A stretch of 24,361 bases of DNA from JALUUH01 sp964636675 (GCA_964636675.1 CAZWUO010000030.1:1-24361); one strand, 5' to 3'. Numbered from the stretch's first letter, positions 1 through 9,056 are shown. Notes: generated from the sequence alone by a model not told the origin. Numbers and translations: made by a program.

Positions 1-804
1 GGCTATTCCGCCTCATCGCGTCTTGCTCTTCACGCTTAAAAACGCACTCGACAACTGCTCCATGCGTCGCCTAAGAGCGCCTACTTTTGGTGTTCTACCT
101 CCTGCATCCATGCAGTCGTCTGCATGTCGTTCAACTGCGGATTCTAGGTTCAAGCTTTTGCCAGGGGATGGAAAGCGATAATTTGAGTAAGGAATCGTCT
201 GGATCAAGCTACAAAAGTAAATTTTTACCGAACAGATCAGTCTGGTGTCCAGGAGAGCTACGGGTAAGAATTTTATTCACCATTTCGACCGAAAACTATG
301 CTTATATTGTAACTTATCCGGTCGAAATGGGTGCTACATTTGAGTGGGATTTTTGTTTGTTATCAGTACGTTATTTAGTTTTTAAGGGACGACTATTTAC
401 CTGCAAAGGATTTTCCCTGGCCTGTCGATAATGTAGTGAATACTGGAAAAAAGATGTCAATCTAGATTTTTTTAATAAAAACTTGTTACTAAGCAACTCA
501 AACATTTTGATGCTTCTATTAAAAGTATTGTCTTAGCTCGTGTTTAGCGAATAAGATTTTTTTAGGCAGTCTCTGTTTTGCGACAATTTTCGGATTTTTT
601 TTTTGTAAGTTATTGTTATTTAGTGAAAAAACCGTGGCCTTTTTTTTGCTTGTAAGCTGACGGTTGGTTTTTTTTATCTTCGGCATGTAGAACATCCTAG
701 CAATGATTAGATAGTAATAGTTTTAGCGAGCACCTGAGATTCTTAAGTTCACTCTTTGACAGTGATCCCATGTTTACCGATGTTAGAGTAGTGTGAAAGA
801 GTTA
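1..804. other. gene-poor, probably decayed region
   Basis: I see no convincing gene here. Open frames exist (for example 87-431 on + and 13-207 on -), but neither has a recognisable domain or a good ribosome site. A second + frame near 382-465 reads protein-like (DDYLPAKDFPWPVDN) and ends in TAG, while the segment before it reads better in another frame. This suggests a frameshifted gene remnant, perhaps a lipoprotein-type domain, but I cannot name it. Bases 440-720 are very AT-rich with T tracts. A TTGACA at 756-761 could be a -35 box for the decayed gene that follows, but no good -10 box goes with it. Confidence 0.5.
280..330. repeat. 12-bp perfect inverted repeat with 27-bp loop
   Basis: CCATTTCGACCG at 280-291 is exactly repeated in reverse complement as CGGTCGAAATGG at 319-330. 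The arms can be extended to CAC/GTG if one unpaired G is allowed. The loop is AT-rich. No T tract follows either arm, so it is not a standard intrinsic terminator. It may be an operator, a remnant of a mobile-element end, or chance in decayed coding sequence. Confidence 0.5.
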
Positions 805-2174
805 ATGAAAAATGCTGGATTTGTTAGGATTTGGATCTGCGTCTCATTTTTTTCGTGATAGGCAACTCAAAGTATGTTTTGAAGAGGCCGCTGAAGATAG
901 CGAATGCATGATGTCAAACATGCAATTGGTTGTACAAAGCGAAAGTTCATGCAAGGTATGTGTTGAGGTAAATATTATGCCAGAAATGATATTATTTCTT
1001 CTAAAGAGCTCAGAAATATTACTTGAAGGGGCGGTGAACAAGTTGTATGTCAATGGAGTTGATGCGCCTGTTGCGATGAATGATGTTATTAAAGTTACGT
1101 TACCGAGTGTGCCAGAGTGGGTGAAAGTCGATAACGTCGATTTAACAGATAAAGCTTTGAAGCGAATTAACATGGGTGTTGCGAGCGCAAAATCGTTAGC
1201 TCCAAGTTCAGAATTAGATGCTCTAATATTAAGTCTTTCCAAGACTTTTCCAGGTATGTCTCCAGAGAAGGTTGTTACGTTGCTTGAAGTTGATTCAGGC
1301 ACTGTTTTATCTGGGATAATTGTTGACGCAACCGTGGCGACAAATGTTCAGTTAGTTGCGATAATAAACATATCAAACGAATCAGGATCAGGGGAGGCAG
1401 GATTTGTTTTGCCAAAAAATGTGGTTTCCAAATTAGTTGTCACCGATGTTCCAAATGTTGCATATTGGAGTGTTCAAGATGAATTAATGGTAGGCGACTT
1501 TATGTACGTCGATCGACCTTATACGATTTCTAATGTATCAACTGACGCTAATATTGATTTGTCCAACTCGGAATGGATTCAAGTAGCTAACTCTTTAAAA
1601 AATTATGTTGGCGCTGAATTTATTATTTTTGAACTTGAATACAAATCAGATATTTATGTTGCTCATCGTGATGATTTTGTTGTAAAACCTAGCTGGCTTT
1701 CTGGTTGGCCAGATACTAGGAGTGATTTAGTTAATAGCGAGCCTACTGTTTACAGTCTCCATAGTTTCCAATAACAGTTACTGTGGAAAGTAATAATACG
1801 GTTACCTATGATTCTAATGGGTTTGTGAGTTCAGAATCTTTTGTTTATAAAGTGACGGATCTAAATAACGATTTTTCTGCTGCAACTCCAACGAAGATGT
1901 TGTTTTCAATGACTGCGCAACTGACGTAGTGCTAGTTATAAACTGGAATACGAACCTGGTGGAAGAGTATCTTCAGGGATATAATATATATTATGGTTTT
2001 GATTCCAACAGTGTCAATACACTCGTTAAAAAAGTTGCAACGAATAGTGTGACCTTTAATGCATATGATGGTCTTGAGCCTAAGGTCGGTGATACAGCTT
2101 GTTTTAAAGTTTCCTCATATAATATTATTGGCGAATCAAATTATTCTGAAATTTTGTGTAGTAGAGGTATCTAG
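805..2174 (+). pseudogene. frameshifted remnant of a secreted modular carbohydrate-associated protein
   Basis: Coding sense is spread over three frames. An ATG at 805 starts a short signal-peptide-like peptide (MKNAGFVRIWICVSFFS) that breaks at a run of seven T. A different frame is then open from 812 to 1774. Its end (DRPYTISNV..., YVAHRDDF, KPSWLSGWPDT, EPTVYSL) resembles beta-sandwich modules found at the ends of secreted lyases and similar enzymes. At about 1765-1768 sense moves to a third frame reading ITVTVESNNTVTYDSNGF, SFVYKVTD, like the end of a cadherin-like domain; this stops at 1929. Near 1890 it moves again to the frame open to 2174 (VINWNTN, LQGYNIYYGFDSN), a fibronectin-III-like domain with a natural-looking end. 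At least three shifts, and apparently missing residues at about 1766, argue for real decay more than one base-call error. A DUF5060 gene follows 60 bp downstream. The precise family of the parent is unknown to me. Confidence 0.6.
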
Positions 2175-2234
2175 GGAAGCTCTAATTTCAGGATTATTGG
2201 AGCAATGGTTATAAAAGGTTCAGGAGTTTAGGAT

Positions 2235-3875
2235 ATGATTAAAAAAATTTCTAGCAATATAAAGTTTTTTGCAGATAAAAAAAGTCTACTTATGAGTGTA
2301 GGCTTTGTTGTGATTTCATTAGTTAGCAATAGTGCTTATGCTGTCGATGTGGAAAAATGGAAGCAGTTTCGAGTTTCTTTCACAAACACTACTTGGGCAG
2401 GTAATCCGTTTGATTTGGATTTTACTGGTACGTTTACGCATTCAACAAGCGGGCGTCAATTGACACAGTTTGGCTTTTATTCAGGCAATAATACGTGGAA
2501 TATTTACTTTATGCCGGATGAAATTGGAGAATGGACTTATGTTACGAATTCTAGTGATACTGATCTGAATGCTAAAGTGGGTAATTTTAATAGCATAAGT
2601 TCAAGCCTAAAAGGAAAACTTGTTAGTGTGGGAAACAAGTGGGAGTACAGTAATGGCGAAGGAGTTTTTCCCGTTATTACATCAAGTTTAGCTTATTTTC
2701 GGACAACAGAATTAGCGAGTGGTTTAAAGGAGTTTATTGATTGGTCGAAGGCGACAATGGGTGCAACCATGATTCACTTTGGACAGTTATATTATTTTAG
2801 TACGAGCGATCCAATAATTGGCGGAGAAGGTGCGTTACCTTTTTATGCATCCCAGCAGCCTAATAATTTTAATTTTGAAATGTGGGATCGCCAAAATAGA
2901 AATTTTGACTATGTACGAGATCAACAGATGGGACAGTTCCTGATGTTTTTTTCTGATGCGACTCAATCCCCTAATTTAGGAGGGATAGCGGCGAATGCTA
3001 ATGGTTCTATCTCTGCAATGGAAGAGCGGTTGTTTAAATATACTATTGCGCGATTAGGAGCTTATCCTGTCTTAGTATGGGATACAGGTATTGATATATC
3101 TGAGTATAGAACGAATACTTGGATTGACAATTTTACTACGTGGTTTCAACAAAATGATCCTTGGAAGCATCCTGTTGGTAGTCGTTCTGGAGGTGGGAGT
3201 GGCGGAAAAAACCCTGCTACCGCAAATTTTTATAGTGATGGAAGTGTGGAATTTTCTAGTTTCGAAAATTTTGCAACGAACTGGGCTAACAGAAGTACCG
3301 CTACTTTGATGACGGATAGATTTCGAGAAGATCTTGGTCGTGGTGGCTACAATAGAGAAAAAATTCGCAGAGCTGTTTGGCAAGCGGGTTTAACGGGTGG
3401 TACTGGATTGAGTGTTTCGGGTAATAAAAATGCAGGCTATTTAGCTGGAGACTATAGTTCCGACTTTAAGGCGGCGCCAGAAGTAGGATTTGCGAAATCA
3501 TTTTTTAGCAAAAAAGTACTTGATTTTAAAAAACTTAATCCTTTGCCTGCAATTGTTGATAACCGAGCATACAATTGGAGTGCTGGATCGCCCCAAGAGA
3601 TCATTATATATATGCGTGTCGGAAATAATGGTCAAGTTAATGTTGATTTGAGTGGACTTGCAGGTAACTTTGTTTTGGAGTGGTATGACCCAACAAATGG
3701 AACCGTTAAGAGTTCCAACAGTGGAGTAGGAGGGGGGCAGGTTTTGTTTGTATCCCCAGGATCAAATAGTTTTGGTGCAAATGATTGGGCGCTTCATATT
3801 GTTGCGACTGATGGATTGATAGCTCCAACAGCTCCAACAGTTCCAGCAAATTTCAAATTTCAAATTGTTAAATAG
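2235..3875 (+). CDS. secreted DUF5060-domain glycoside-hydrolase-like protein
   Basis: Predicted 546-residue exported protein. Residues 1-36 form a signal peptide (basic start, hydrophobic core 17-31, likely cut after AYA). Residues 38-115 look like a DUF5060 beta-sandwich: FRVSFTN, GNPFDLDFTGTF, YFMPDEIGEWTY. The middle (about 150-430) fits the TIM-barrel part of such proteins (WSKATMGATMIHFG, YPVLVWDTGIDISEY). Residues about 450-525 resemble the domain Pfam calls the putative collagen-binding domain of a collagenase (FVLEWYDPTNGT, NDWALHIVA). Family members are linked to polysaccharide breakdown, though few have a known substrate. The ATG is supported by AGGAG 8 bases upstream. The last residues (PTVPANFKFQIVK) look like the first strand of a fibronectin-III domain that then stops, so the C-terminus may be shortened; a hairpin follows at once. 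Domain calls are from motif recall; substrate unknown. Confidence 0.75.
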   Translation: MIKKISSNIKFFADKKSLLMSVGFVVISLVSNSAYAVDVEKWKQFRVSFTNTTWAGNPFDLDFTGTFTHSTSGRQLTQFGFYSGNNTWNIYFMPDEIGEWTYVTNSSDTDLNAKVGNFNSISSSLKGKLVSVGNKWEYSNGEGVFPVITSSLAYFRTTELASGLKEFIDWSKATMGATMIHFGQLYYFSTSDPIIGGEGALPFYASQQPNNFNFEMWDRQNRNFDYVRDQQMGQFLMFFSDATQSPNLGGIAANANGSISAMEERLFKYTIARLGAYPVLVWDTGIDISEYRTNTWIDNFTTWFQQNDPWKHPVGSRSGGGSGGKNPATANFYSDGSVEFSSFENFATNWANRSTATLMTDRFREDLGRGGYNREKIRRAVWQAGLTGGTGLSVSGNKNAGYLAGDYSSDFKAAPEVGFAKSFFSKKVLDFKKLNPLPAIVDNRAYNWSAGSPQEIIIYMRVGNNGQVNVDLSGLAGNFVLEWYDPTNGTVKSSNSGVGGGQVLFVSPGSNSFGANDWALHIVATDGLIAPTAPTVPANFKFQIVK

Positions 3876-3899
3876 CGTTTAATTTTAATGGTTTAAAAA

Positions 3900-3922
3900 A
3901 AGGAGGGTAATTAGCCCTCCTT
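3900..3922 (+). terminator. hairpin after the DUF5060 gene
   Basis: AAGGAGGG (3900-3907) pairs perfectly with CCCTCCTT (3915-3922) around a 7-base loop, 24 bases after the stop at 3875. The 3' side ends only in TTATTT, a weak U tract. On the - strand the run of A before the hairpin would give a better U tract, so it may work in both directions. Confidence 0.6.
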
Positions 3923-4109
3923 ATTTGGCCTTATTTCGTTCCTCGTTAGCAGTCTGTTCATCGAGATGAACCTGTTGATGTATTTTGTGCCTGGGCAGGC
4001 CATCCTGTGCTGATAATGATAGCCCACGATGACGAACCTTTTTTAAGGGGCGGCTTAAGCCTCATGCTTCAATGGGCCTTAGGTTCTAAGGCCAACCCCT
4101 TCAAGGTGA

Positions 4110-4730
4110 CTATTTATTTGGTTTTCCCCCATGGAGCAACTTTGCTGTAGAAACATGTGGACGCTTCGAGTATTTATTGAGCTTGCCCTGTGGTTTCTGT
4201 GGGCCTCGACTTCCTGAGCCTGGATAAATTCACATTCGCTGCAAGCTGGAGCAAGACTTTAGCCAGCTTAACCAGTGGCCAGGGGTGTTGTTTGAAAAAT
4301 AGTCCATTCTTTATCCGGTAGTGCTATCATCATTCCATCATAAGTTCGGGCAATATTCCCCGCTAAAAATACCCTGAGAGTTCCTTTTCTATCGTTTCTT
4401 CTCAATGTTGAGACCGTATAGTGTGGCCTTTACAACAGCAAGAACGTTGTAAGCAACCAGCGCAACACAAAATCCAAACAGAGCTGCTTTGTTTGGGATA
4501 GCCCAACGTATTAACTCCCGAATGTAAATGGGCTTCCAGCTCTTGAAGCATGGTTTGCGGCAGTTTTCGCCAGAATTGACAATTGCCTTTTCGCCGTTAC
4601 GCATTTTTGAGTTTAGGCGCAGTCGAATCCTCGGTCCTGCGATATTTTTTTGTTTCGCTAAGATCATCAATGATGGCAATCCATTGCTCATACAGCGAGC
4701 CTGAATTTACGAAAACTTTTTTTATTTCGT
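4110..4730 (-). mobile_element. decayed IS4-family transposase, C-terminal part
   Basis: Reading the - strand, recognisable transposase C-terminal segments appear in order but in several frames: ELEAHLHSGVNTLGYP (about 4500-4550), KAALFGFCVALVAYNVLAV (about 4430-4500), LAGNIARTYDGMMIALP (about 4315-4370), LAKVLLQLAANVNLSRLRK (about 4215-4275), then RGPQKPQGKLNKYSK and RPHVSTAKLLHGG, ending at a TAG at 4110-4112. This order and wording fit the end of IS4-family DDE transposases, with at least three frameshifts and an in-frame stop, so the copy is dead. Only the distal part is clear; the N-terminal half is missing or unrecognisable, and I see no terminal inverted repeats or target duplication. 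A perfect hairpin (GGCCTTAG/CTAAGGCC, 4075-4093) lies just beyond the stop. The stretch looks richer in GC than its neighbours. Confidence 0.75.
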
Positions 4731-5108
4731 CCCTGCAGCCGCTATCGTTACTTGATTTTTTGATTTAGCGGGAACCGCTGATGATTTATATGCGATTGCC
4801 CTGGACTGATTCTAAGCTTAGAAATCAAAATACTTTTTAGAATTGACATCCCCTCTTTGTGATATAAAAAACTGAACCTATGTCCATCTGATGAGCTTGT
4901 ACGTCGGGTCTTCAGTTACTCTTTTGCCGAGATTATGTGCTTTATTCATAGCAATACATTTAATATCATTTTTTTTGTCGGAATTATTTACTTTAGCTTA
5001 GGGTGGTATGTTTAATGTTAATTAAAAACAATGAGATACGTCTTTGGTTCGGAAATTGCCTAGTCATGCTTAAAGTTTTAAATCTGAGATCTAAGGAGCA
5101 TTATCATA
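4731..5108 (+). other. gene-free leader upstream of the SGNH hydrolase gene
   Basis: No gene seen. The sequence is AT-rich. A possible sigma70-type promoter is TTGACA (4843-4848), a 16-base spacer, then TAAAAA (4865-4870); the -10 is poor and it lies about 240 bases before the start codon. AAGGAG at 5093-5098 is a clear ribosome site for the ATG at 5109, with slightly long spacing (10 bases). Confidence 0.4.
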
Positions 5109-6947
5109 ATGCATGAGTCACCTGTTAAAGTAGTTTTATTAATTATGTTTGGGGTGTTATTTCACGCAAGTCAAGCATTCGCGGAATGTACGCCAATTCG
5201 TATTATGCCGCTTGGTGATTCTATAACTTCAGGTTCTTCATCTGGTATTAATGACCCTGCATATTATGAAGCTTATCGCTTCCATTTATGGGATCACTTA
5301 AATGAATCGGGTTATGCGGTTGATTTTGTAGGAAGTCGCAGCTGGGGTTATGCGATTCCAAGTTTTGATCCTGATCATGAAGGTCATGGAGGCCAAACTG
5401 CTTCTTTTATAGCCGCAAATGTTTACAACTTCTTAGTAGATAATCCTGCTGAAATAATTTTATTGCACATAGGGACAAATGACATGAATGAGTCGGTGCA
5501 AGACTTGAATAGTATTTTTGATGAAATTGATCGATATGAGACAGATTTTGTTAGCAATGTGACAGTTATTGTTGCTCAAATTATCCAAACACAAGATGGT
5601 CGTCCGGAGATTGCTGGATATAACGAAAATATGTCAGACCTGGTTACCCAGCGTACTTTATTGGGCGATGATTTGATTTTGGTCGATATGGAACATGCTC
5701 TTAATTCTAGCGATATGATTAATGTATTGCACCCAAACTCGGGGGGGTATACTAAAATCGCCAATGTTTGGATGTCTCAATTAACTCAAGTGTTATCTCA
5801 ATGTACAGTGCAGGCACCATTAGTTGATGTTGATGTTCCGGTTTTTGCTCCCATTCCTCAACATAGTGCAGTTTTCAGGGATTCGTCTTCTAGCATTGAT
5901 TTAAGTATTTGGGATAATATTCAGTTGGATTCGCTTTACTGGAGTATTAATGATGGTGTCGAATCAGCAATTGCAATAAATATTCAGAATAATCTTTATG
6001 CTAGTGTGTTCAATTTATCTACCTTGGCCTTTGATGAACTGGCTACAGGACTCACTCATACTTTAACTTTTCGAGCAATTGACAGTGCTGGTAACGAGTC
6101 TATACGAAATTGGAGTTTTATAAAACAAGCTGATCTTTTACGTGTGAACATAGGTGGTAGCGATTTTACAGATTCAATAGGTAATTTGTGGCCAGCGGAT
6201 TATGGCTATAATTCCGGTATAACAACGTCTACGGGCAATGCTATTGCAGTTACTGTAGATGACACGTTGTATCAGTCAGGTCGCTGGAATACTNNNNNNN
6301 NNNNNNNNNNNNNNNNNNNNNNNNNNNNNNNNNNNNNNNNNNNNNNNNNNNNNNNNNNNNNNNNNNNNNNNNNNNNNNNNNNNNNNNNNNNNNCTTCGAC
6401 ATTCTATACTTATACGGTAGAAGCATATGATGGAGCGGGTAATGTATCTGTTGTGTCAGATGCGCTTCTAGTTACTACCCTTGATTTACCTACTGAATTA
6501 CGTATTAATATGGGTGGAGGGGACTATTTAGATACGCTTGGCAATGTTTGGGTATCCGACTACGGATATAACCAAGGGCGGACTACATTTACTTCGGATG
6601 CAGTCTTAGGGACTTTAGATAGTGCGTTATTTCAAACCGGACGCTGGGATGTCTCAAATCTTCCTTCGTTACAATATGATTTTGCATTAGCTGATGGCGA
6701 TTATATAGTAAATATGTATTTTACTGAAGCTTGGAGTGGTGCTTACATCGTTGGTGGCCGTGTGTTTGATGTAATGATAGAAGGGATGTTAGCGTTAGAT
6801 AATGTGGATATTTATAGTGAGGTAGGTGCGCTTACAGCATTAGTTAAGTCTGTGCCTGTAACTGTTACCGGTGGGGAAATTAATATTGAATTTTTACATG
6901 TGATAAATAATCCTGCTGTGCGAGCAATTGAAATAGTTTCACAATAA
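5109..6947 (+). CDS. secreted SGNH (GDSL-type) esterase with malectin-like domains; interrupted by assembly gap
   Basis: Residues 1-25 are a signal peptide (likely cut after AFA). Residues 29-235 form an SGNH-hydrolase domain: block I RIMPLGDSIT with nucleophile S38, block III GTND at 122-125, block V ending VLHPNSGGY with H208. Carbohydrate esterases of this type remove acyl groups from polysaccharides. The usual Asp three residues before the His is Asn (N205) here; the nearest Asp is D202. After a linking beta domain, a malectin-like (sugar-binding) domain begins (LRVNIGGSDFTDSIGNLW...) and runs into 100 Ns. Beyond the gap come the end of a fibronectin-III domain (YTVEAYDGAGN) and a second malectin-like domain (LRINMGGGDYLDTLGNVW to the stop). 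The frame is open on both sides, but the true length and frame through the gap are unknown. The gap may hide further repeats. It stands alone on +, with no gene close upstream. Confidence 0.75.
   Translation: MHESPVKVVLLIMFGVLFHASQAFAECTPIRIMPLGDSITSGSSSGINDPAYYEAYRFHLWDHLNESGYAVDFVGSRSWGYAIPSFDPDHEGHGGQTASFIAANVYNFLVDNPAEIILLHIGTNDMNESVQDLNSIFDEIDRYETDFVSNVTVIVAQIIQTQDGRPEIAGYNENMSDLVTQRTLLGDDLILVDMEHALNSSDMINVLHPNSGGYTKIANVWMSQLTQVLSQCTVQAPLVDVDVPVFAPIPQHSAVFRDSSSSIDLSIWDNIQLDSLYWSINDGVESAIAINIQNNLYASVFNLSTLAFDELATGLTHTLTFRAIDSAGNESIRNWSFIKQADLLRVNIGGSDFTDSIGNLWPADYGYNSGITTSTGNAIAVTVDDTLYQSGRWNTXXXXXXXXXXXXXXXXXXXXXXXXXXXXXXXXXXSTFYTYTVEAYDGAGNVSVVSDALLVTTLDLPTELRINMGGGDYLDTLGNVWVSDYGYNQGRTTFTSDAVLGTLDSALFQTGRWDVSNLPSLQYDFALADGDYIVNMYFTEAWSGAYIVGGRVFDVMIEGMLALDNVDIYSEVGALTALVKSVPVTVTGGEINIEFLHVINNPAVRAIEIVSQ
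6294..6393. other. assembly gap of exactly 100 N
   Basis: One hundred Ns is the usual placeholder for a gap of unknown size. It lies inside the first malectin-like domain of a gene whose next domains repeat the same sequence pattern, which suggests that near-identical repeats collapsed or broke the assembly. Confidence 0.9.
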
Positions 6948-7110
6948 TGACTGATTAGTTTGCGTTAGCTGTTGGTGAATGACTTTGCTGCGTACGCATA
7001 TCATGGAAGATAACCTGGTTTATTTTGCGGCTTTCTTTCCTTGAGTAAAACAAAATCAGTTGCAATAGCGATGTTTTTTCTGGCTACAATAGAAATATTA
7101 TTCAAGAAAT

Positions 7111-7779
7111 TTATGTCGGATAATTATCATTTTTGGTGCTGATAATAAAAAAATGATGGTAAGGGTATTCCGGTACCCGGTATGAAGATTCAATACTTAA
7201 TGGTAAGTTTTCAATATATTTTTTAATGCGTTTAACTGGGTAGCCTCTTCTGCCTATTTCCCAATGGTGTTCTTTAATTTCTTTAATGGACTCCCTAATG
7301 GCCCAAGGAATGCTGAAGCCAAAGTTTTTAAATAGAAAGTTAGGTATGCGCAATATAATGGAAATACCGGGAGTTTTGTCAGGAAGTGAAAGCACCAGGG
7401 TGTTTTTGCATACACGATATAATTCTGTAAGACATTTTTCAAATAGATCAAAGGGCAAGTGCTCTAGAACTTGGCAGCAAACCACGGTATCAATCGATTT
7501 GCTTGCAATAGGTAAGTCGATGACTGATGCGCAAATAGTTGGTTTAAGTTCGAATTCTAAGTCTAAGGTGATAACATCAATACCAAGATGTTTAAGATAG
7601 CTGGAAGTGACGCTAGAGCCTACCCCAATTTCCAGTACAGTTTTAGGTCGAGATTTTAAGGTCTCATCAAGTTGGTGCCAGTAGCTATTGTAGCGATATT
7701 TGCTGACATAGCTCGAAAAATCTTTCCAACGTTCCACATATCGCCTGTCTTGTTTGTTACTTGGTTTTGTATCGTCCAT
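7111..7779 (-). CDS. class I SAM-dependent methyltransferase
   Basis: 222 residues, a normal size for a small-molecule or sugar methyltransferase. Motif I of the SAM-binding Rossmann fold is clear at residues 48-56 (VLEIGVGSS). An acidic residue follows after the next strand (VITLDLEFE), then VIDLPIASKSIDTVVCCQVL and LEHLPFD, the typical motif II/III region. No membrane segment or signal peptide. The substrate cannot be told from sequence; in this setting a sugar, lipid carrier or glycan end is plausible (inference). It is a single gene, convergent with the SGNH gene and divergent from the epimerase gene 270 bases away. ATG at 7779 without a strong ribosome site. Confidence 0.75.
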   Translation of the reverse strand: MDDTKPSNKQDRRYVERWKDFSSYVSKYRYNSYWHQLDETLKSRPKTVLEIGVGSSVTSSYLKHLGIDVITLDLEFELKPTICASVIDLPIASKSIDTVVCCQVLEHLPFDLFEKCLTELYRVCKNTLVLSLPDKTPGISIILRIPNFLFKNFGFSIPWAIRESIKEIKEHHWEIGRRGYPVKRIKKYIENLPLSIESSYRVPEYPYHHFFIISTKNDNYPT

Positions 7780-7983
7780 AAGTTTAGTTCTCGTTAGATA
7801 TGAAGTCCGTTACTTATACATAAAAGTAGTTGTTATTGTAAGCTTGCGTCTATTATACATTGATTTGATTGAGGGGCTAGGAACAGTCTTGACCAATACT
7901 AACCTTGTCGTACAAAAAACCGAGTCAATACACAATTCCTTTTGCTCGGTGTAAAACGTATACTTAAAAAATTGATGATTCGG

Positions 7984-8012
7984 TTTTAAGCCTTATTTAA
8001 TTCATTTATACT
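7984..8012 (+). promoter_or_regulatory. candidate promoter for the epimerase-acyltransferase pair
   Basis: TATACT at 8007-8012 is a good -10 box, 17 bases after a weak -35 (TTTTAA, 7984-7989) and 37 bases before the ATG at 8050. The intergenic region also holds a small 6-bp inverted repeat (ACCGAG 7919-7924, CTCGGT 7945-7950). This is a pattern match only. Confidence 0.25.
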
Positions 8013-8049
8013 TTGCTTTTGTGGTCAATGGAAGAGACAGGTGATTCTT

Positions 8050-9030
8050 ATGAAAGTGCTAGTAACTGGAGCAACAGGTTTTACCGGGTTTGCTTTATCA
8101 AAGGAATTGGTAGCCCAAGGCAATGAGGTTATTGCTTTTGTTCGTTCGGCCAATGGTGCAGCTAAACTCAAAAATATAGATGTTGAGTGTAGAGTTGTAG
8201 ATATTCGTGATTCTGATGATGTGAATAGAAGTTTTGATGATTTTGAGCGTGTTTACCATATCGCGGCTGCTTATCGTGGTGAAGATGTAGATTATGAAGA
8301 GTTCAACTTAGTTAACATTGAAGCTACACGTAATATACTCGATGCCTCAGTGACTCGTGGTGTTAATCGTTTTGTGCATTGTTCTACTGTTGGAGTACAA
8401 GGAGATATAGAAGATCCCCCTGCGACTGAGGATTATCGTTTTAGTCCTCATGATCATTATCAAGAGTCAAAGCTAGCGGGTGAAATGTTGGCGAGAGAAT
8501 ATTTTGATAAAGGTGTGATAAAGGGTGCTGTTGTACGTCCTACTGCTATTTATGGTCCAGGTGATACGCGGTTTTTAAAATTGTTTCGAGGTATTAATAA
8601 GGGCTATTTCGTCATGATTGGAGATGGTTCAAATAGTTACCATTTGAATTATATTGATGATATGGTTCAAGGGATATTATTAGCAGGCGAAAAAGAAACA
8701 GCCATTAGAGAGGTTTTTACCATAGGGGGAAACAATAGTACTACCGTAGGTGAAATGGTGGCTATCATCGCTGATATTTTGGAAAAACCTAAACCAAGAT
8801 GGCGAATTCCTATTTTTCCTATGCAAATTGCCGCCGTTGTTTGTGAAAAAGTCTGTAAATGGATAGGAGTTGCCCCGCCTCTTTATCCGCGGAGGCTAGA
8901 TTTTTTTCGTGCTCGTCGTTCGTTCTCTATTGATAAAGCTAGAAAATTATTGGGCTATGAGCCACGTACAGATTTAAGAGAGGGGCTAGCCAAGACAGCT
9001 GAGTGGTATAAGCAGAATGGAATGTTATAG
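8050..9030 (+). CDS. NAD(P)-dependent sugar epimerase/dehydratase (extended SDR)
   Basis: 326 residues. The cofactor motif GATGFTG lies at residues 7-13 after MKVLVT, and the catalytic YxxxK is YQESK at 137-141, preceded by the STVG serine region. VVRPTAIYGPGD and the C-terminal AEWYKQNGML are typical of the nucleotide-sugar epimerase / 3-beta-HSD-like branch. It probably changes a nucleotide sugar used by the nearby glycosyltransferases, but similar proteins also act on steroid-like or polyprenyl substrates; the reaction is not determined. The ATG at 8050 is chosen over the GTG at 8041 because AGGTGA (8039-8044) sits 5 bases before it. The acyltransferase gene starts 26 bases after its stop, so the two are likely one transcript. 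Confidence 0.8.
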   Translation: MKVLVTGATGFTGFALSKELVAQGNEVIAFVRSANGAAKLKNIDVECRVVDIRDSDDVNRSFDDFERVYHIAAAYRGEDVDYEEFNLVNIEATRNILDASVTRGVNRFVHCSTVGVQGDIEDPPATEDYRFSPHDHYQESKLAGEMLAREYFDKGVIKGAVVRPTAIYGPGDTRFLKLFRGINKGYFVMIGDGSNSYHLNYIDDMVQGILLAGEKETAIREVFTIGGNNSTTVGEMVAIIADILEKPKPRWRIPIFPMQIAAVVCEKVCKWIGVAPPLYPRRLDFFRARRSFSIDKARKLLGYEPRTDLREGLAKTAEWYKQNGML

Positions 9031-9056
9031 AGTGCAGCTTAACGAGATTTGTGTTT

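Noticed and set aside
13..207. Short - strand frame rich in Arg, maybe part of a dispersed repeat
   Set aside because: No domain, no ribosome site and only one copy in the window, so a repeat family cannot be shown.
87..465. Possible gene in the first 500 bases, perhaps a DUF4384-like domain
   Set aside because: The protein-like pieces (STENYAYIVTYPVEMG and DDYLPAKDFPWPVDN) lie in different frames and the similarity is only an impression; not enough for a named pseudogene.
4389..4691. 100-residue - strand open frame as a real hypothetical gene
   Set aside because: Its central part is one fragment of the decayed transposase and the neighbouring fragments lie in other frames.
7119..7128. Palindrome GATAATTATC near the end of the methyltransferase gene
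   Set aside because: It lies within coding sequence and is short and AT-rich, so chance is likely.
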